DNA of 36,466 nt, from contig NZ_JAKGAP010000063.1 of NCBI RefSeq assembly GCF_021532375.1, positions 1 to 36,466 on the forward strand, read 5' to 3'. The notes below the pieces were generated by a model. That model searched no databases and was not told where the DNA came from. It saw nothing but the letters and a program-made list of their open reading frames with translations. Position numbers and translations under genes: made by a program. The stretch's first letter is position 1. Every line of letters starts with the position of its first letter. Below are positions 16,305 to 24,247 of the stretch, piece after piece. This stretch comes from Paenibacillus alkaliterrae. Its GTDB lineage: Bacteria > Bacillota > Bacilli > Paenibacillales > Paenibacillaceae.

Positions 16305-17177
16305 ATGACAGTATGGGAAAAGCTGCGTCCCTACGGGATGGTTGCCCCGGCCATTATCATTTTTGCATTGTTCTTTATTTATCCGATCTTTTACATGATC
16401 TACTTAAGCATGTTCGATTGGAACTTTGTCAGCCCGACCAAGACGTACGTCGGCTTCCAGAACTTTAAGGACCTTCTGGCGGAGCCGGATTTCCGGCAGG
16501 TGCTCTCCAATACGACGGTTTATACGGTATTGACGGTGACGTTAACGACCGGAATCGCTTTGCTGCTTGCGCTGTGGATGAACAGGAAGAGCTTCTTCCA
16601 CGGCTTCGTGCAGGGCGCCATCTTCAGCCCGCATATTATTTCCCTCGTATCCATCTCGCTGCTGTGGAGCTGGCTGATGGATCCCGAGTACGGATTGCTG
16701 AACTGGGTGATCGGCCTGGCAGGCTTCGGCAAGCTGGAGTGGCTGTCCCATCCGAGCACATCGCTGATCTCGCTGGTGATGGTGGCCGTATGGAAAGGGC
16801 TAGGCTATAACGCCCTTGTGTTTATCGCCGGCCTTCAAAGCATTCCGGCCGATATTTACGAAGCGGCTTCCTTGGACCGATCCAAGCCTTGGACGACCTT
16901 CACGAAGCTGATCCTGCCGATGCTGTCGCCGACGATATTTTTCCTCGTGATCATCAACATGATCGGATCGTTCCAAGTATTCGAGACCATCGCGATCATG
17001 ACCCAGGGAGGACCGGTCAATTCGACCAACACGCTGGTGTATTACATCTATGAATACGGATTCCGTTTCTTCAAGATCGGCTATGCCTCCGCCGCCGGCG
17101 TCATCCTGCTGGTCATTGTAGGGATATTAACGATGATTTACTTCAAATTGCTGTCGAATCGCGTTCATTACCGTTAG
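16305..17177 (+). CDS. ugpA: Ugp-type ABC transporter permease (UgpA)
   Basis: This is an inner-membrane permease of the MalF/UgpA type, 290 residues, with six predicted membrane segments beginning at MVAPAIIIFALFFIYPIFY. The EAA loop that docks on the ATPase is EAASLDRSKPWTTFTKLILP. ATG 16305 lies directly after the ugpC stop with GGAGGGG just upstream; the earlier in-frame start at 16284 would lie inside ugpC and lacks support. It pairs with UgpE to form the channel. Confidence 0.92.
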   Translation: MTVWEKLRPYGMVAPAIIIFALFFIYPIFYMIYLSMFDWNFVSPTKTYVGFQNFKDLLAEPDFRQVLSNTTVYTVLTVTLTTGIALLLALWMNRKSFFHGFVQGAIFSPHIISLVSISLLWSWLMDPEYGLLNWVIGLAGFGKLEWLSHPSTSLISLVMVAVWKGLGYNALVFIAGLQSIPADIYEAASLDRSKPWTTFTKLILPMLSPTIFFLVIINMIGSFQVFETIAIMTQGGPVNSTNTLVYYIYEYGFRFFKIGYASAAGVILLVIVGILTMIYFKLLSNRVHYR

Positions 17178-17193
17178 AAAGGAGTGAAAAGTC

Positions 17194-18114
17194 TTGAAAG
17201 CCATAGACCGTACGATCGGCGGCAGTCCTATCGGGGCCGCTGCCGAAGACAAGTGGACTTCCATACGCAGTAAAAAAATGATTTTGCGAAAAGCATTACG
17301 GGCTGCGCTCCGTGCGTTAAATCTGGCCGGCCTGCTGGCGCTGGTGCTGATCTTCGCCATGCCTTTTGTCTGGATGATATCCACATCGCTGAAGACGCTG
17401 CCGGAGACGATGATTTTTCCGCCTGAGTGGATTCCAAAGAGCCCCGTTTGGCAAAATTACGCCGATGCCTGGAACACGGGGCCGTTCCTGAGATATTTCG
17501 TGAACAGCGTCGTTATCGCGGTCGGCATTCTCATCCTGCAGATGCTGACGATTATTCCGGCGTCTTATGCTTTTGCGCGATACAAGTTCAAAGGCTCGAA
17601 CTTTCTGTTCGGCATCGTCATGGTAACGTTGATGATTCCTGCTCAGTTAATCTTTCTACCCGTCTATCTGGAGCTGAGCGCTTTCAAGCTGCTTAATACG
17701 CATCTCGGACTCATTCTTCCTTTTGCGTCGAGCGCCTTCGGCATCTTCCTGCTGCGGCAGGCGTTCATGCAAATTTCGGATGAATTGCTCGAAGCGGCAA
17801 GGCTCGATCAGGCGGCCGAGTGGAAAATCATCATTAAGATCATGGTACCGATGGTGAAGCCGGTGCTTGTCACTTTTGCCTTGTTCAGCTTCATTGCCCA
17901 TTGGAACGACTACTTCTGGCCTTTGGTTATGACGACGAACGAAACGGCGAGAACGCTGCCCCTCGGCATCGCCAAGATTCGCGAAGTGGAAGGCGTCGCG
18001 ACATGGAACATACTGATGGCCGGCAACCTGATTCTGGTAGCTCCGATTCTTGTCGTATTTTTCTTGTCGCAGCGTCAAATTATTAAAGCATTCGTGTATA
18101 ACGGCGTTAAATAA
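17194..18114 (+). CDS. ugpE: Ugp-type ABC transporter permease (UgpE)
   Basis: This is the second permease of the MalG/UgpE type, 306 residues, six predicted membrane segments, with the EAA loop EAARLDQAAEWKIIIKIMVP. The start is TTG 17194, preceded by AAAGGAG at 17178-17184. The N-terminus carries a 45-residue soluble extension before the first membrane segment, somewhat longer than usual; a later start is possible, but no better ribosome binding site is visible. The 16-base gap to ugpA keeps it in the operon. Confidence 0.9.
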   Translation: MKAIDRTIGGSPIGAAAEDKWTSIRSKKMILRKALRAALRALNLAGLLALVLIFAMPFVWMISTSLKTLPETMIFPPEWIPKSPVWQNYADAWNTGPFLRYFVNSVVIAVGILILQMLTIIPASYAFARYKFKGSNFLFGIVMVTLMIPAQLIFLPVYLELSAFKLLNTHLGLILPFASSAFGIFLLRQAFMQISDELLEAARLDQAAEWKIIIKIMVPMVKPVLVTFALFSFIAHWNDYFWPLVMTTNETARTLPLGIAKIREVEGVATWNILMAGNLILVAPILVVFFLSQRQIIKAFVYNGVK

Positions 18115-18137
18115 AAGAACGGAAGGACTGAGACACT

Positions 18138-18878
18138 ATGATTACTATCGTTGCTCACCGCGGATGGTCGGGGGAAGCGCCCGAGAATACGATCGCGGCT
18201 TTCAAGCTGGCTTTGACGGACCCGGATATCGCGATTATCGAACTCGACGTGCATCTATCCAAGGACGGAGTCCCTGTCGTCATCCACGATCATACGCTGG
18301 ATCGAACGACGAGCGGTACAGGTCCGGTCAAAGCGTATACGTTAGAGGAATTACGCGGGCTGGATGCTGGCAGCTGGTTCGCTTCAGAATTCTCGGAAGA
18401 GCGTATTCCGACGCTTGAGGAAGTACTGCAGCTCGTGAAGGGACGCTGCATGCTGCATGTGGAGCTCAAGACGATGGGCGATGAGTATGCAGGAATCGAA
18501 GCGGAAGTAATCGCGTGCATTCATCGTCACGGCATGAAGGATGAAGTCGTTCTCTCTTCCTTCGATCATGATTCCATGAAACGGGCGAACGAGATCGATC
18601 CTTCCATCCCGACGGGGCTGATTTTCTTAGGCAAACCGACCCTTCTCAAGGAACAGCTTTGGTATACAGGCGCTACAAGCGTGTCCATCCATTATTCTTT
18701 CGTTACGCGCGGCTTGGTGAATGAGATGGCTGAGTATGAGATTGATATGGGAGTATGGACAGTGGATGATCCGGACATCCTTGCCAATATCGTAGAAGAG
18801 TACCCCGATATGCGCATTACGACGAATTATCCGGATCGATTGCTTCAAATTGTGAGACAAGATCGCATAACATCCTAA
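18138..18878 (+). CDS. ugpQ: Cytoplasmic glycerophosphodiester phosphodiesterase
   Basis: This is a GDPD-family TIM-barrel enzyme of 246 residues that hydrolyses glycerophosphodiesters to glycerol-3-phosphate and an alcohol. Key residues are His in AHRG, Glu in APENT, Glu/Asp in IELDVHLSKDG and His in VIHDHTLDRTT; HVELKT provides the later acid. It has no signal peptide, so it acts inside on imported substrate, as UgpQ does in enteric bacteria. It is 23 bases after ugpE, with a GGAAGGA ribosome binding site. The adjacent gene encodes an exported paralogue. Confidence 0.9.
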   Translation: MITIVAHRGWSGEAPENTIAAFKLALTDPDIAIIELDVHLSKDGVPVVIHDHTLDRTTSGTGPVKAYTLEELRGLDAGSWFASEFSEERIPTLEEVLQLVKGRCMLHVELKTMGDEYAGIEAEVIACIHRHGMKDEVVLSSFDHDSMKRANEIDPSIPTGLIFLGKPTLLKEQLWYTGATSVSIHYSFVTRGLVNEMAEYEIDMGVWTVDDPDILANIVEEYPDMRITTNYPDRLLQIVRQDRITS

Positions 18879-18909
18879 GTCAGCGGTTCAGTCAGGAGGA
18901 GGAGAAGCG

Positions 18910-19827
18910 ATGGCCAGGCGAAAAGCATCTTTTATATGGTTTCGAGCCGGATTGTTCATGTTGATACTATGCTGCGCGGCGTTAACCGTGTCCGCTTATA
19001 GTCCTTATGCTGCGGAGGGACCATCGATCATCGCGCATCGCGGCGCATCCGGCTACGCCCCCGAGAACACGATGGCTGCCTTCGAGCTGGCCGAGCGCCT
19101 CGGCGCCGACTTCATCGAGCTCGATATACGGATGAGCAAGGACGGAGAGCTCGTCGTCATCCATGACAAAACGGTGGACCGAACGACGAATGAAGCGGGA
19201 TACGTGCATGATTATACACTGCAGGAGCTTCAAGGCATGGATGCGGGAAGCCATTTCCACGCCGATTATGCGGACGAAACCATCGTATCGCTTGAAGAAG
19301 TGATGGACCGTTTTGCAGGAAGGATCGGCATACTCATAGAAATCAAGGACCCGCCGCTCTATCCGGGAATTGAAGAGAAGCTGGCTGAGATGGTGCGGCG
19401 GTACGAAATTATTCAAGATATTTTAGGTATCGGGGTTAGCGAAAGTATTCAAGGTAAGGAATACATCGAGGATCCTGGAGGCAGGGCAGGTTCTGAAGGC
19501 ATCGCAAGTTCTGAAGGTACCGCAGGTATCATCATTCAATCCTTCGATTTCAATTCGATGCGCCGCATTCACTCCCTGCTGCCCGGTATTCCCGCCGCCG
19601 TCCTTATTCACGCGGACCGGCACCCTTTAACAGATAAGACGCTGGATGAGCTTGCCTCTTTCGCGTCATACATTAACGTTAGTCACGATCTGCTTGACGG
19701 GGAGCTTGTCCGGGAAATCCTTGAACGGAACCGCAAAGTGATGGCATGGACGATCCGGAACGATCAGGATATGGATCGGATGAAAAAGCTGGGAGTGGAC
19801 GGGATTATAACGGATTATCCGGGGTGA
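18910..19827 (+). CDS. Exported glycerophosphodiester phosphodiesterase
   Basis: This is a second GDPD-family enzyme of 305 residues. Residues 1-35 form a signal peptide or membrane anchor (basic MARRK start, then FRAGLFMLILCCAALTVSA). The catalytic barrel begins at IIAHRGASGYAPENT, with ELDIRMSKDG and VIHDKTVDRTT; note Lys in place of the second His seen in VIHDH of the paralogue. IEIKDPP gives the later acid. Before the IIIQSFDF strand there is an inserted Gly/Ser/Glu-rich loop built from an 18-base tandem repeat (19486-19530). The ribosome binding site is AGGAGGAGG, ending a few bases before ATG. It probably acts outside the membrane on lipid-derived diesters or teichoic acid, feeding the transporter; the exact substrate is inferred. 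Confidence 0.87.
   Translation: MARRKASFIWFRAGLFMLILCCAALTVSAYSPYAAEGPSIIAHRGASGYAPENTMAAFELAERLGADFIELDIRMSKDGELVVIHDKTVDRTTNEAGYVHDYTLQELQGMDAGSHFHADYADETIVSLEEVMDRFAGRIGILIEIKDPPLYPGIEEKLAEMVRRYEIIQDILGIGVSESIQGKEYIEDPGGRAGSEGIASSEGTAGIIIQSFDFNSMRRIHSLLPGIPAAVLIHADRHPLTDKTLDELASFASYINVSHDLLDGELVREILERNRKVMAWTIRNDQDMDRMKKLGVDGIITDYPG
19486..19530 (+). repeat. 18-base tandem repeat inside the exported GDPD gene, about 2.5 copies
   Basis: Units start at 19486, 19504 and 19522 (partial), each reading GCAGGTTCTGAAGGCATC with small changes. In frame they encode the repeated peptide AGSEGI-ASSEGT-AGI in a surface loop. The in-frame period lets copy number change without breaking the enzyme. Confidence 0.75.
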
Positions 19828-20037
19828 AGGGGAAGAGCAAATTTTTGAAAATCGTTGATTACGTATGGAGTATTAAGCCTTATGCAGTAGACCTTACTGG
19901 TCAGATGCATATTTCTCAAGTGGAGAAATTGTTCAAGTTCGATTCGATGCAGCCAATAATCCCCAAGATTATAAATATACAAAATAATGATCTGCCTAAA
20001 AGCTTTTTCTTACTCTCGACGATCTGAGTCGATGTAG
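19828..20037 (+). other. Unassigned stretch after the GDPD genes
   Basis: No supported gene here. One frame reads YVWSIKPYAVDLTGQMHIS then FKFDSMQPIIPKIINIQNN to a stop at 20027; it looks protein-like but has no start, ribosome binding site or known motif. It is probably a gene fragment abutting the decayed duplicate that follows. No clear terminator closes the ugp operon. Confidence 0.3.
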
Positions 20038-20287
20038 AGTAAAACTCCTGATTGTGATTGCGGAAGAGTTATGCTCCATGTACAATCCGAACAAATAGAG
20101 CAGGTTGTAGCAGTAGTTAACTTTGGATGGGAGAACATGAGCGCACTGGATAAAACAAGGCATGAAGCTGCAATTAAACAATTTCTAGAGGCATCTTCAG
20201 AATTAAGTCGTCATAAACATGGTTTGGGCAGATGGAGCGAGCCGTTAGATTTTGATTCCAATGTGGTGTAATGGTAACAGTAATCTA
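20038..20287 (+). pseudogene. Collapsed duplicate of the SEC-C / DUF3024 / antitoxin-promoter segment
   Basis: Three blocks match the segment at 23.8-24.7 kb in the same order and strand with most bases identical: 20038-20138 with about 23822-23921 (SEC-C gene, [12 protein letters not shown] region), 20139-20209 with about 24287-24359 (DUF3024 gene start), and 20210-20287 with about 24641-24715 (promoter of the antitoxin gene). Roughly 365 and 280 bases are missing at the two joins. The joins make a short in-frame fusion ORF (20071-20271) that is not a meaningful protein. The -10 of the copied promoter is TGTAAT instead of TATAAT. Confidence 0.8.
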
Positions 20288-20323
20288 AACATGCTGCCAA
20301 GCTCTTTCCGCGACGAATGGAAC

Positions 20324-20361
20324 GAAAAAAAGCGCTCTTGTCATAAATAGACAGGGGCGCT
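20324..20361 (-). terminator. Terminator of the minus-strand chimeric gene
   Basis: A 12-bp stem (20331-20342 with 20350-20361, several G-T pairs) on the minus strand ends in seven T's (plus-strand A's 20325-20331), 19 bases past the stop at 20380. Confidence 0.7.
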
Positions 20362-20379
20362 TAGCTTATTCATTTCAAA

Positions 20380-21081
20380 CTAAATATATTCGGTCATTCC
20401 ATTTTCCTTCAGCAGTTCGACGATGTCTTTGACTGACTGCGCTTTGTCCTTGGGACAGATTAATAGCGCATCCCCGGTATCCGCAATGATGAAGCCGTCT
20501 ACGCCTATTGTCGTGATTAGTCTGCCGTTTCCATATATGATCGAATTGCGTGTATCTAAGCCCATGTGATTCGCTTTTATAATGTTGCCTGATTTATCCG
20601 GCGGGAAGATCGCGCCAAGCGCATCCCAGCTGCCGATATCATTCCAGCCAAATTGGCCGGACAGAACAACAGTGCGTCCTTGACAATCCTCAGAGCCGCT
20701 GTCCTCTACGAATGTACGGTTATAATCCATAAAGTTTCTAAAGTTTCCATCCGTATTCTGTGCGTGATGAATGAAGGAAATATAAGTATGAATGAGGGCC
20801 AGCGTGACTGGATCTTTTTTGCTGCTGTATAATAAAACAGCTGCGATTAATGCCCGTGCGTTATCATCTGTCGTATAGCCCTTTGAGCGGTCGGGAACGC
20901 CAAATTTGGTATGCTGAAAAATTCCTGTATCATCCGTTATCCTGCGCATATAATCGGATTTAAACTGCAGTATCGTTATTGTTCCACAAGATCCATCAGC
21001 TTCTGCCTGTATATCTCGCCTGTTTCTTATAACATGACCATTTTTTCTTGTCAATTTTATTGACTCACTATCTTTTTCCAT
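20380..21081 (-). pseudogene. Chimera: truncated glycosidase-like protein fused to ManC C-terminus
   Basis: The minus-strand frame joins two unrelated gene parts. Residues up to about SEDCQGRT resemble the start of a carbohydrate-active protein family marked by TDDTGIFQHTKFGVPDR, GYTTDDNARALI and NTDGNFRNFMDYNR. From VVLSGQFGWNDIGSWDALG on it is the end of a mannose-1-phosphate guanylyltransferase (ManC): GNIIKANHMGLDTRNS, TTIGVDGFIIADTGDALLI, VKDIVELLKENG. The nucleotide-binding N-terminus of ManC and the rest of the first protein are missing, so neither activity is expected. The frame extends to ATG 21117, but that lies in the divergent XRE gene; ATG 21081 is more likely yet has no ribosome binding site. 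I read it as a deletion fusion, perhaps still transcribed. Confidence 0.7.
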
Positions 21082-21088
21082 ATATATT
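21060..21088 (+). promoter_or_regulatory. SigA promoter for the XRE regulator gene
   Basis: TTGACT (21060-21065), a 17-base spacer, TATATT (21083-21088), followed by an AGGGGGTG ribosome binding site and GTG 21107. Near-consensus; it overlaps the 5' end of the minus-strand chimera. Confidence 0.75.
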
Positions 21089-21106
21089 GATCTAGGGGGT
21101 GTATGT

Positions 21107-21406
21107 GTGTCAGTCATACGCAGTAAATTAAAAGAGGTTATGGAAAATCACGATCCAAAATTATCTATACGTAAGCTTGCAAAGGATGTTAATTACCACT
21201 TTGATTCCGTTCGTCGTATGTATAAGGATGAAATGGTGCAGTATCCAAGGGATTTGCTGCTAAAGCTTTGTCTATATTTTAATGTCCAGCCGGGGCAGCT
21301 CATTGGAATCGAAGAGGATGAAGATCGAAATTGCACGATAGATGAACCGAGTGATCATCAGGAGGACGGCAATGACAAGGAAAACGAAAAAGATACAAAC
21401 CTGTAA
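21107..21406 (+). CDS. XRE-family (Cro/CI-type) transcriptional regulator
   Basis: This is a small DNA-binding protein of 99 residues. Residues 1-68 form a Cro/CI-type helix-turn-helix domain (LSIRKLAKDVNYHFDSVRRMY, then LLLKLCLYFNVQPGQLIGI). Residues 69-99 are a very acidic, disordered-looking tail. The start is GTG 21107 with AGGGGGTG five bases upstream and a strong promoter; the ATG at 21103 and GTG at 21105 are in frames that stop at once. It overlaps the next gene by 35 bases. The target is unknown; autoregulation is likely for this type but cannot be shown from sequence. Confidence 0.75.
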   Translation: MSVIRSKLKEVMENHDPKLSIRKLAKDVNYHFDSVRRMYKDEMVQYPRDLLLKLCLYFNVQPGQLIGIEEDEDRNCTIDEPSDHQEDGNDKENEKDTNL

Positions 21407-21692
21407 ACAGCTCCTGGATACCTTTTATGCGAAGCCACGCATAACGAAAGTGGTGAAGCTGGCGTTCTCCGGGGTTGGAAATCGGGATGTATATAATATA
21501 ACGGCCCCGTTTCTATATGACGGGGAGGAAGTGATCTTAGGAAGAGTTGAGGAACGGGACAGCGAGTTCTCTCAAGTCTTCTTTTTTACATGTAATTTGC
21601 AGGAGAAAACACCTATAATAATTATTGCCGCAAGAAGTGATTTTCCGCGAGGACCCGGCAAACGGCCGGAGCTGTATGGTACATTTGACTAG
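21372..21692 (+). pseudogene. Truncated DUF1861 (mannoside-phosphorylase-like) protein
   Basis: The start of a DUF1861/GH130-like beta-propeller protein: the segment KVVKLAFSGVGNRDVYNITAP, then LYDGEEVILGRVEERDSE and VFFF, matches the first blade as I know the family. The family is usually about 300 residues; this one stops at 106 with an ending (RGPGKRPELYGTFD) that looks like out-of-place or spliced sequence. The start ATG 21372 is well supported (AGGAGG at 21360-21365) and lies inside the end of the XRE gene, so it is translated, but the product cannot be a complete propeller. Together with the ManC chimera it suggests that a mannose-related locus was lost here. Confidence 0.55.
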
Positions 21693-21713
21693 ATTCTATG
21701 GTCATGTTATAAT
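21685..21713 (+). promoter_or_regulatory. SigA promoter of the L25 gene
   Basis: TTGACT (21685-21690), a 17-base spacer, TATAAT (21708-21713): near-perfect consensus, 45 bases before the L25 start. The -35 overlaps the stop of the truncated DUF1861 gene. No SigB-type GTTT/GGGTAA pair was seen, although ctc in B. subtilis is SigB-dependent. Confidence 0.85.
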
Positions 21714-21758
21714 CTTTTCGACAAGAATTTATGGTCAAAAGAGAGCGGGAACAAACAA

Positions 21759-22328
21759 ATGAGTAAATTTATTCAATTGAACAAGCGCACTGGCGAAACG
21801 AAGTCTCACTTGAATCATGCAAGAAAACAGGGACGCATTCCGGCTGTGTTGTATGGAATTGGTAAAGATACTATGTCATTAGAAGTTAACGAAAAAGAAA
21901 TGCTGGACATTTTGAAAAAAAATCCGCGGGCTATTCTGCAGGGCAAGACATCCGATGAAAAAGTGATGCCGGTCGTTGTTCAGAATATCCAAAGGGAAAC
22001 CATGTCGGGCAAGTTGCTGCATATCGACTTTCACCATGTGAACATGACTGAAAGCATGGATAGCAAAGTAACCATCCATTTTTCCGGAGAGGCTATCGGC
22101 GTGAAATCCGGCGGGGTACTGCAGGTGGAAATGTATGAAGTAGAAGTTCGCTGTATGCCGGGAGATTTGCCGTCTTCCATGGAAGTGGATATAAGCGGCC
22201 TTGCAGCCGGTGCCCAGCTTCTCGTATCCGACCTGATTTTCAAGGATGGAATTGAAGTGTTGACTGATCCGAATACGGTCATGATCCAGATCAAAACGGT
22301 GCATGCGGAAATCGAAGAAACAGCATAA
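21759..22328 (+). CDS. rplY: Ribosomal protein bL25, Ctc/TL5 type
   Basis: This is a 5S-rRNA-binding ribosomal protein of the long (two-domain) Ctc form, 189 residues. The N-terminal RNA-binding domain (about 1-95) contains HARKQGRIPAVLYG and LHIDFHHV; the C-terminal beta domain contains HFSGEAIGVKSGGVL and MEVDISGLAAGAQL. It is full length and intact within a zone of decayed genes. It has its own strong promoter and terminator. In Bacilli the single ctc gene usually lies beside prs-glmU-pth; its placement here makes an extra copy possible, which the window cannot settle. Confidence 0.92.
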   Translation: MSKFIQLNKRTGETKSHLNHARKQGRIPAVLYGIGKDTMSLEVNEKEMLDILKKNPRAILQGKTSDEKVMPVVVQNIQRETMSGKLLHIDFHHVNMTESMDSKVTIHFSGEAIGVKSGGVLQVEMYEVEVRCMPGDLPSSMEVDISGLAAGAQLLVSDLIFKDGIEVLTDPNTVMIQIKTVHAEIEETA

Positions 22329-22348
22329 AAGATTTCGTCTTATTATAG

Positions 22349-22391
22349 AAAAAGCAGCTCGTTCCTCGTCAGAGGGCGGGCTGCTTTTTGC
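22349..22391 (+). terminator. Terminator of the L25 gene
   Basis: AAAAAGCAGC (22349-22358) pairs with GCTGCTTTTT (22380-22389), with an interrupted inner stem; the T-run is supplied by the right arm. Confidence 0.8.
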
Positions 22392-22448
22392 TCTATTCCT
22401 TTATGGTGCAGAGGAAGCAGCTTTTCTGCATGCTCCGCGAAAATCTAG

Positions 22449-22971
22449 GTAGAATTAAGAACTGAAGTCCATCAGCCGTTCTATCATGGTTATCCGGATG
22501 GTAAATTTCATCCAAAAGCGTATCAAACCCGCGCTGAAACTGCCGCAACGTTGGTTCGACTTTTAAATTTGACGGAAACCGGGAAGGATGTTTGTGAGCT
22601 TGCTATTACGCGTTAGAGGAATTGAAAGTGTCCCGCTTGTGACCTTCGACGACTCGAAGAAACATTGGGCGAAGGATGCGATCGCAACTGCAAAAGGATT
22701 GAAATATATTAATGGGATAGATAAGGAACATTTCTTCCCGGATGAACCGGTTGAACGACAGGTTTCGGCCAAGATGATGAGTTTAGCCCTTCAGAGAGGG
22801 GCATTAATGGACGGCGAAACCAAGGTTATTCAGCATTACCCGGACGTTACGCTAAATTTGTGGTCCTTCCCATGGGTCGAAGAGGCTTCGAAGGTCGCAC
22901 ATGAAGCGGAGCAAACTGGCATTCTGGAGCATTTGATTCGATATTTACCGGAACAGACAGAACCATTTTAG
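22449..22971 (+). pseudogene. Broken S-layer-homology (SLH) protein remnant
   Basis: Two SLH repeats lie in different frames. The first (from 22449) reads VHQPFYHGYPDGKFHPKAYQ, TRAETAATLVRLL and then stops at TAG 22614. The second, in the frame of 22588-22971, reads VTFDDSKKHWAKDAIATAK, INGIDKEHFFPDEPVERQ and ends EHLIRYLPEQTEPF. SLH modules attach exported proteins to cell-wall polymers. There is no signal peptide, no start with a ribosome binding site, and the two parts are out of frame, so this is the surviving end of a larger surface protein gene. Confidence 0.75.
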
Positions 22972-23027
22972 CAGAGTATTGCCCAAGTGAAAGATGTAGA
23001 TTGAGACAGCAGATTCCTTGATCGATA

Positions 23028-23079
23028 AGGGTTTTCGTAAAAGCCTTCGTTAATAAAGAAGGATTTTATGAAAATCCCT
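23028..23079. repeat. Imperfect 22-bp inverted repeat
   Basis: AGGGTTTTCGTAAAAGCCTTC and its near-complement (about 23058-23079) flank a nine-base A/T loop. There is no strong T-run after it, and it lies between two gene remnants. It could be a terminator of the lost gene or a small palindromic mobile repeat. Confidence 0.5.
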
Positions 23080-23123
23080 GTTCTTATTGGAGATGAATCC
23101 AATTCCTATGCCGGTATATTTAC

Positions 23124-23450
23124 TTGAGCTTTTGGTACGATTTGAATTTGGAAAGTATCTTATCGGAATCGTATTTCAACATGAAGTCCAAGCTTTTTTG
23201 GAAGTATTTTAAAGACATTTTTCGCTTCGATGCCATAGGGCAATATGAACCTAATCCTGGCCATCAATTTTTGAAAGAGCTGGAGAATATGGGCAAGGAA
23301 GTGACGGTTATCACTCAAAACGTTGATGGGCTGCATCGTAAAGCCGGCAGCACGAACGTCTTAGAGGTCCATGGAGAATTTATAAAAGAAATTGGTAATG
23401 ATGTAGACAGCGACATCGAAAACCGGAGAGTTGATTGGCGAGACGGCTAG
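23124..23450 (+). pseudogene. Sirtuin (Sir2) deacetylase fragment
   Basis: The central part of an NAD-dependent protein deacylase is visible: FWKYFKDIFRFDAIGQYEPN, PGHQFLKELENMGKEV, and the catalytic ITQNVDGLHRKAGS with the active His in LEVHG. The N-terminal Rossmann motif (GAGxS) and the downstream Cys4 zinc site and NAD pocket are absent. Beyond VHGEFIKEIG the sequence is unrelated. There is no ribosome binding site at the nominal TTG start. It is a gene fragment and catalytically dead. To the right, 23451-23692 holds no gene that I can name. Confidence 0.75.
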
Positions 23451-23722
23451 CGGAATTTATGACGTTGGCGCAGGGATTATAACCCCGCGATAAAAAGGAC
23501 ATACAACTTATATATCCTTTGAGAATACGGACACATACATGTTTGTTGTCACTGTATACTCGACACATGTGGAGTGTATGGTAAGGATATATCGGGAGGA
23601 GTAAATTATTCTTTGTCGAATAAGAAAAGATAGCCTGATAAAGCAGAGGATATTTCGGATGTACTTAAATTGAATCACTAAGGAGGCATTATTGGGTGTA
23701 ATACGTTTCATATCATCACTAT

Positions 23723-24238
23723 TTGCCGGAAGTAGCTGAAAAGGAAACAAGGATGCTTACCATAGGCGGCGGATATTCGCAGAATCTTCCACCTGGAAAC
23801 TATGTTTTGATGGAATACTACTGTAAAACTCCTGATTGCGATTGCAGAAGAGTTATGCTCCATATATTTTCCGAACAAATAGGTCAGGTCGTAGCAGTAG
23901 TTAACTATGGCTGGGAGAACAGAAAATTTTACGAGAAGCGGCTGGGCGATAAAGACGAAGTTTGGATTAACGAGTTAAAAGGTCCAAGCCTAAATACAGG
24001 CAGTTTTCAGTCGCCCTATGCAAATGAACTGCTTACCATTATTCGTGACAGTACATTGAAGGACAAGAATTATGTTGACAGACTCAAGAGACACTATGTC
24101 ATGTTTAAACAGAAGATAATGAGTAAGGATGCAAGAGGAGAGAATCAGATAGAGGCAGAGGCTTCCATGAAGATCGGCAGGAATGATCCATGTACTTGCG
24201 GCAACGGTTTAAAGTATAAAAAATGCTGTGGAAGGTAA
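23723..24238 (+). CDS. SEC-C motif protein
   Basis: This is a 171-residue protein whose C-terminus is a SEC-C zinc motif, [19 protein letters not shown] (C-x-C-x8-C-C), the module also found at the end of SecA. The N-terminal part has a further Cys cluster, [14 protein letters not shown], and a predicted beta-rich core. The function is unknown; SEC-C modules bind zinc and often ribosomes or SecB-like partners. The 5' end is odd: a strong AAGGAGG (23681-23687) points to TTG 23693, whose frame stops at 23738, while the protein frame opens at TTG 23723. A small indel near 23706-23710 could have split the N-terminus. A deleted duplicate lies at 20038-20138. It is 9 bases upstream of the DUF3024-like gene. 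Confidence 0.7.
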   Translation: MPEVAEKETRMLTIGGGYSQNLPPGNYVLMEYYCKTPDCDCRRVMLHIFSEQIGQVVAVVNYGWENRKFYEKRLGDKDEVWINELKGPSLNTGSFQSPYANELLTIIRDSTLKDKNYVDRLKRHYVMFKQKIMSKDARGENQIEAEASMKIGRNDPCTCGNGLKYKKCCGR

Positions 24239-24247
24239 TGGGTAATT

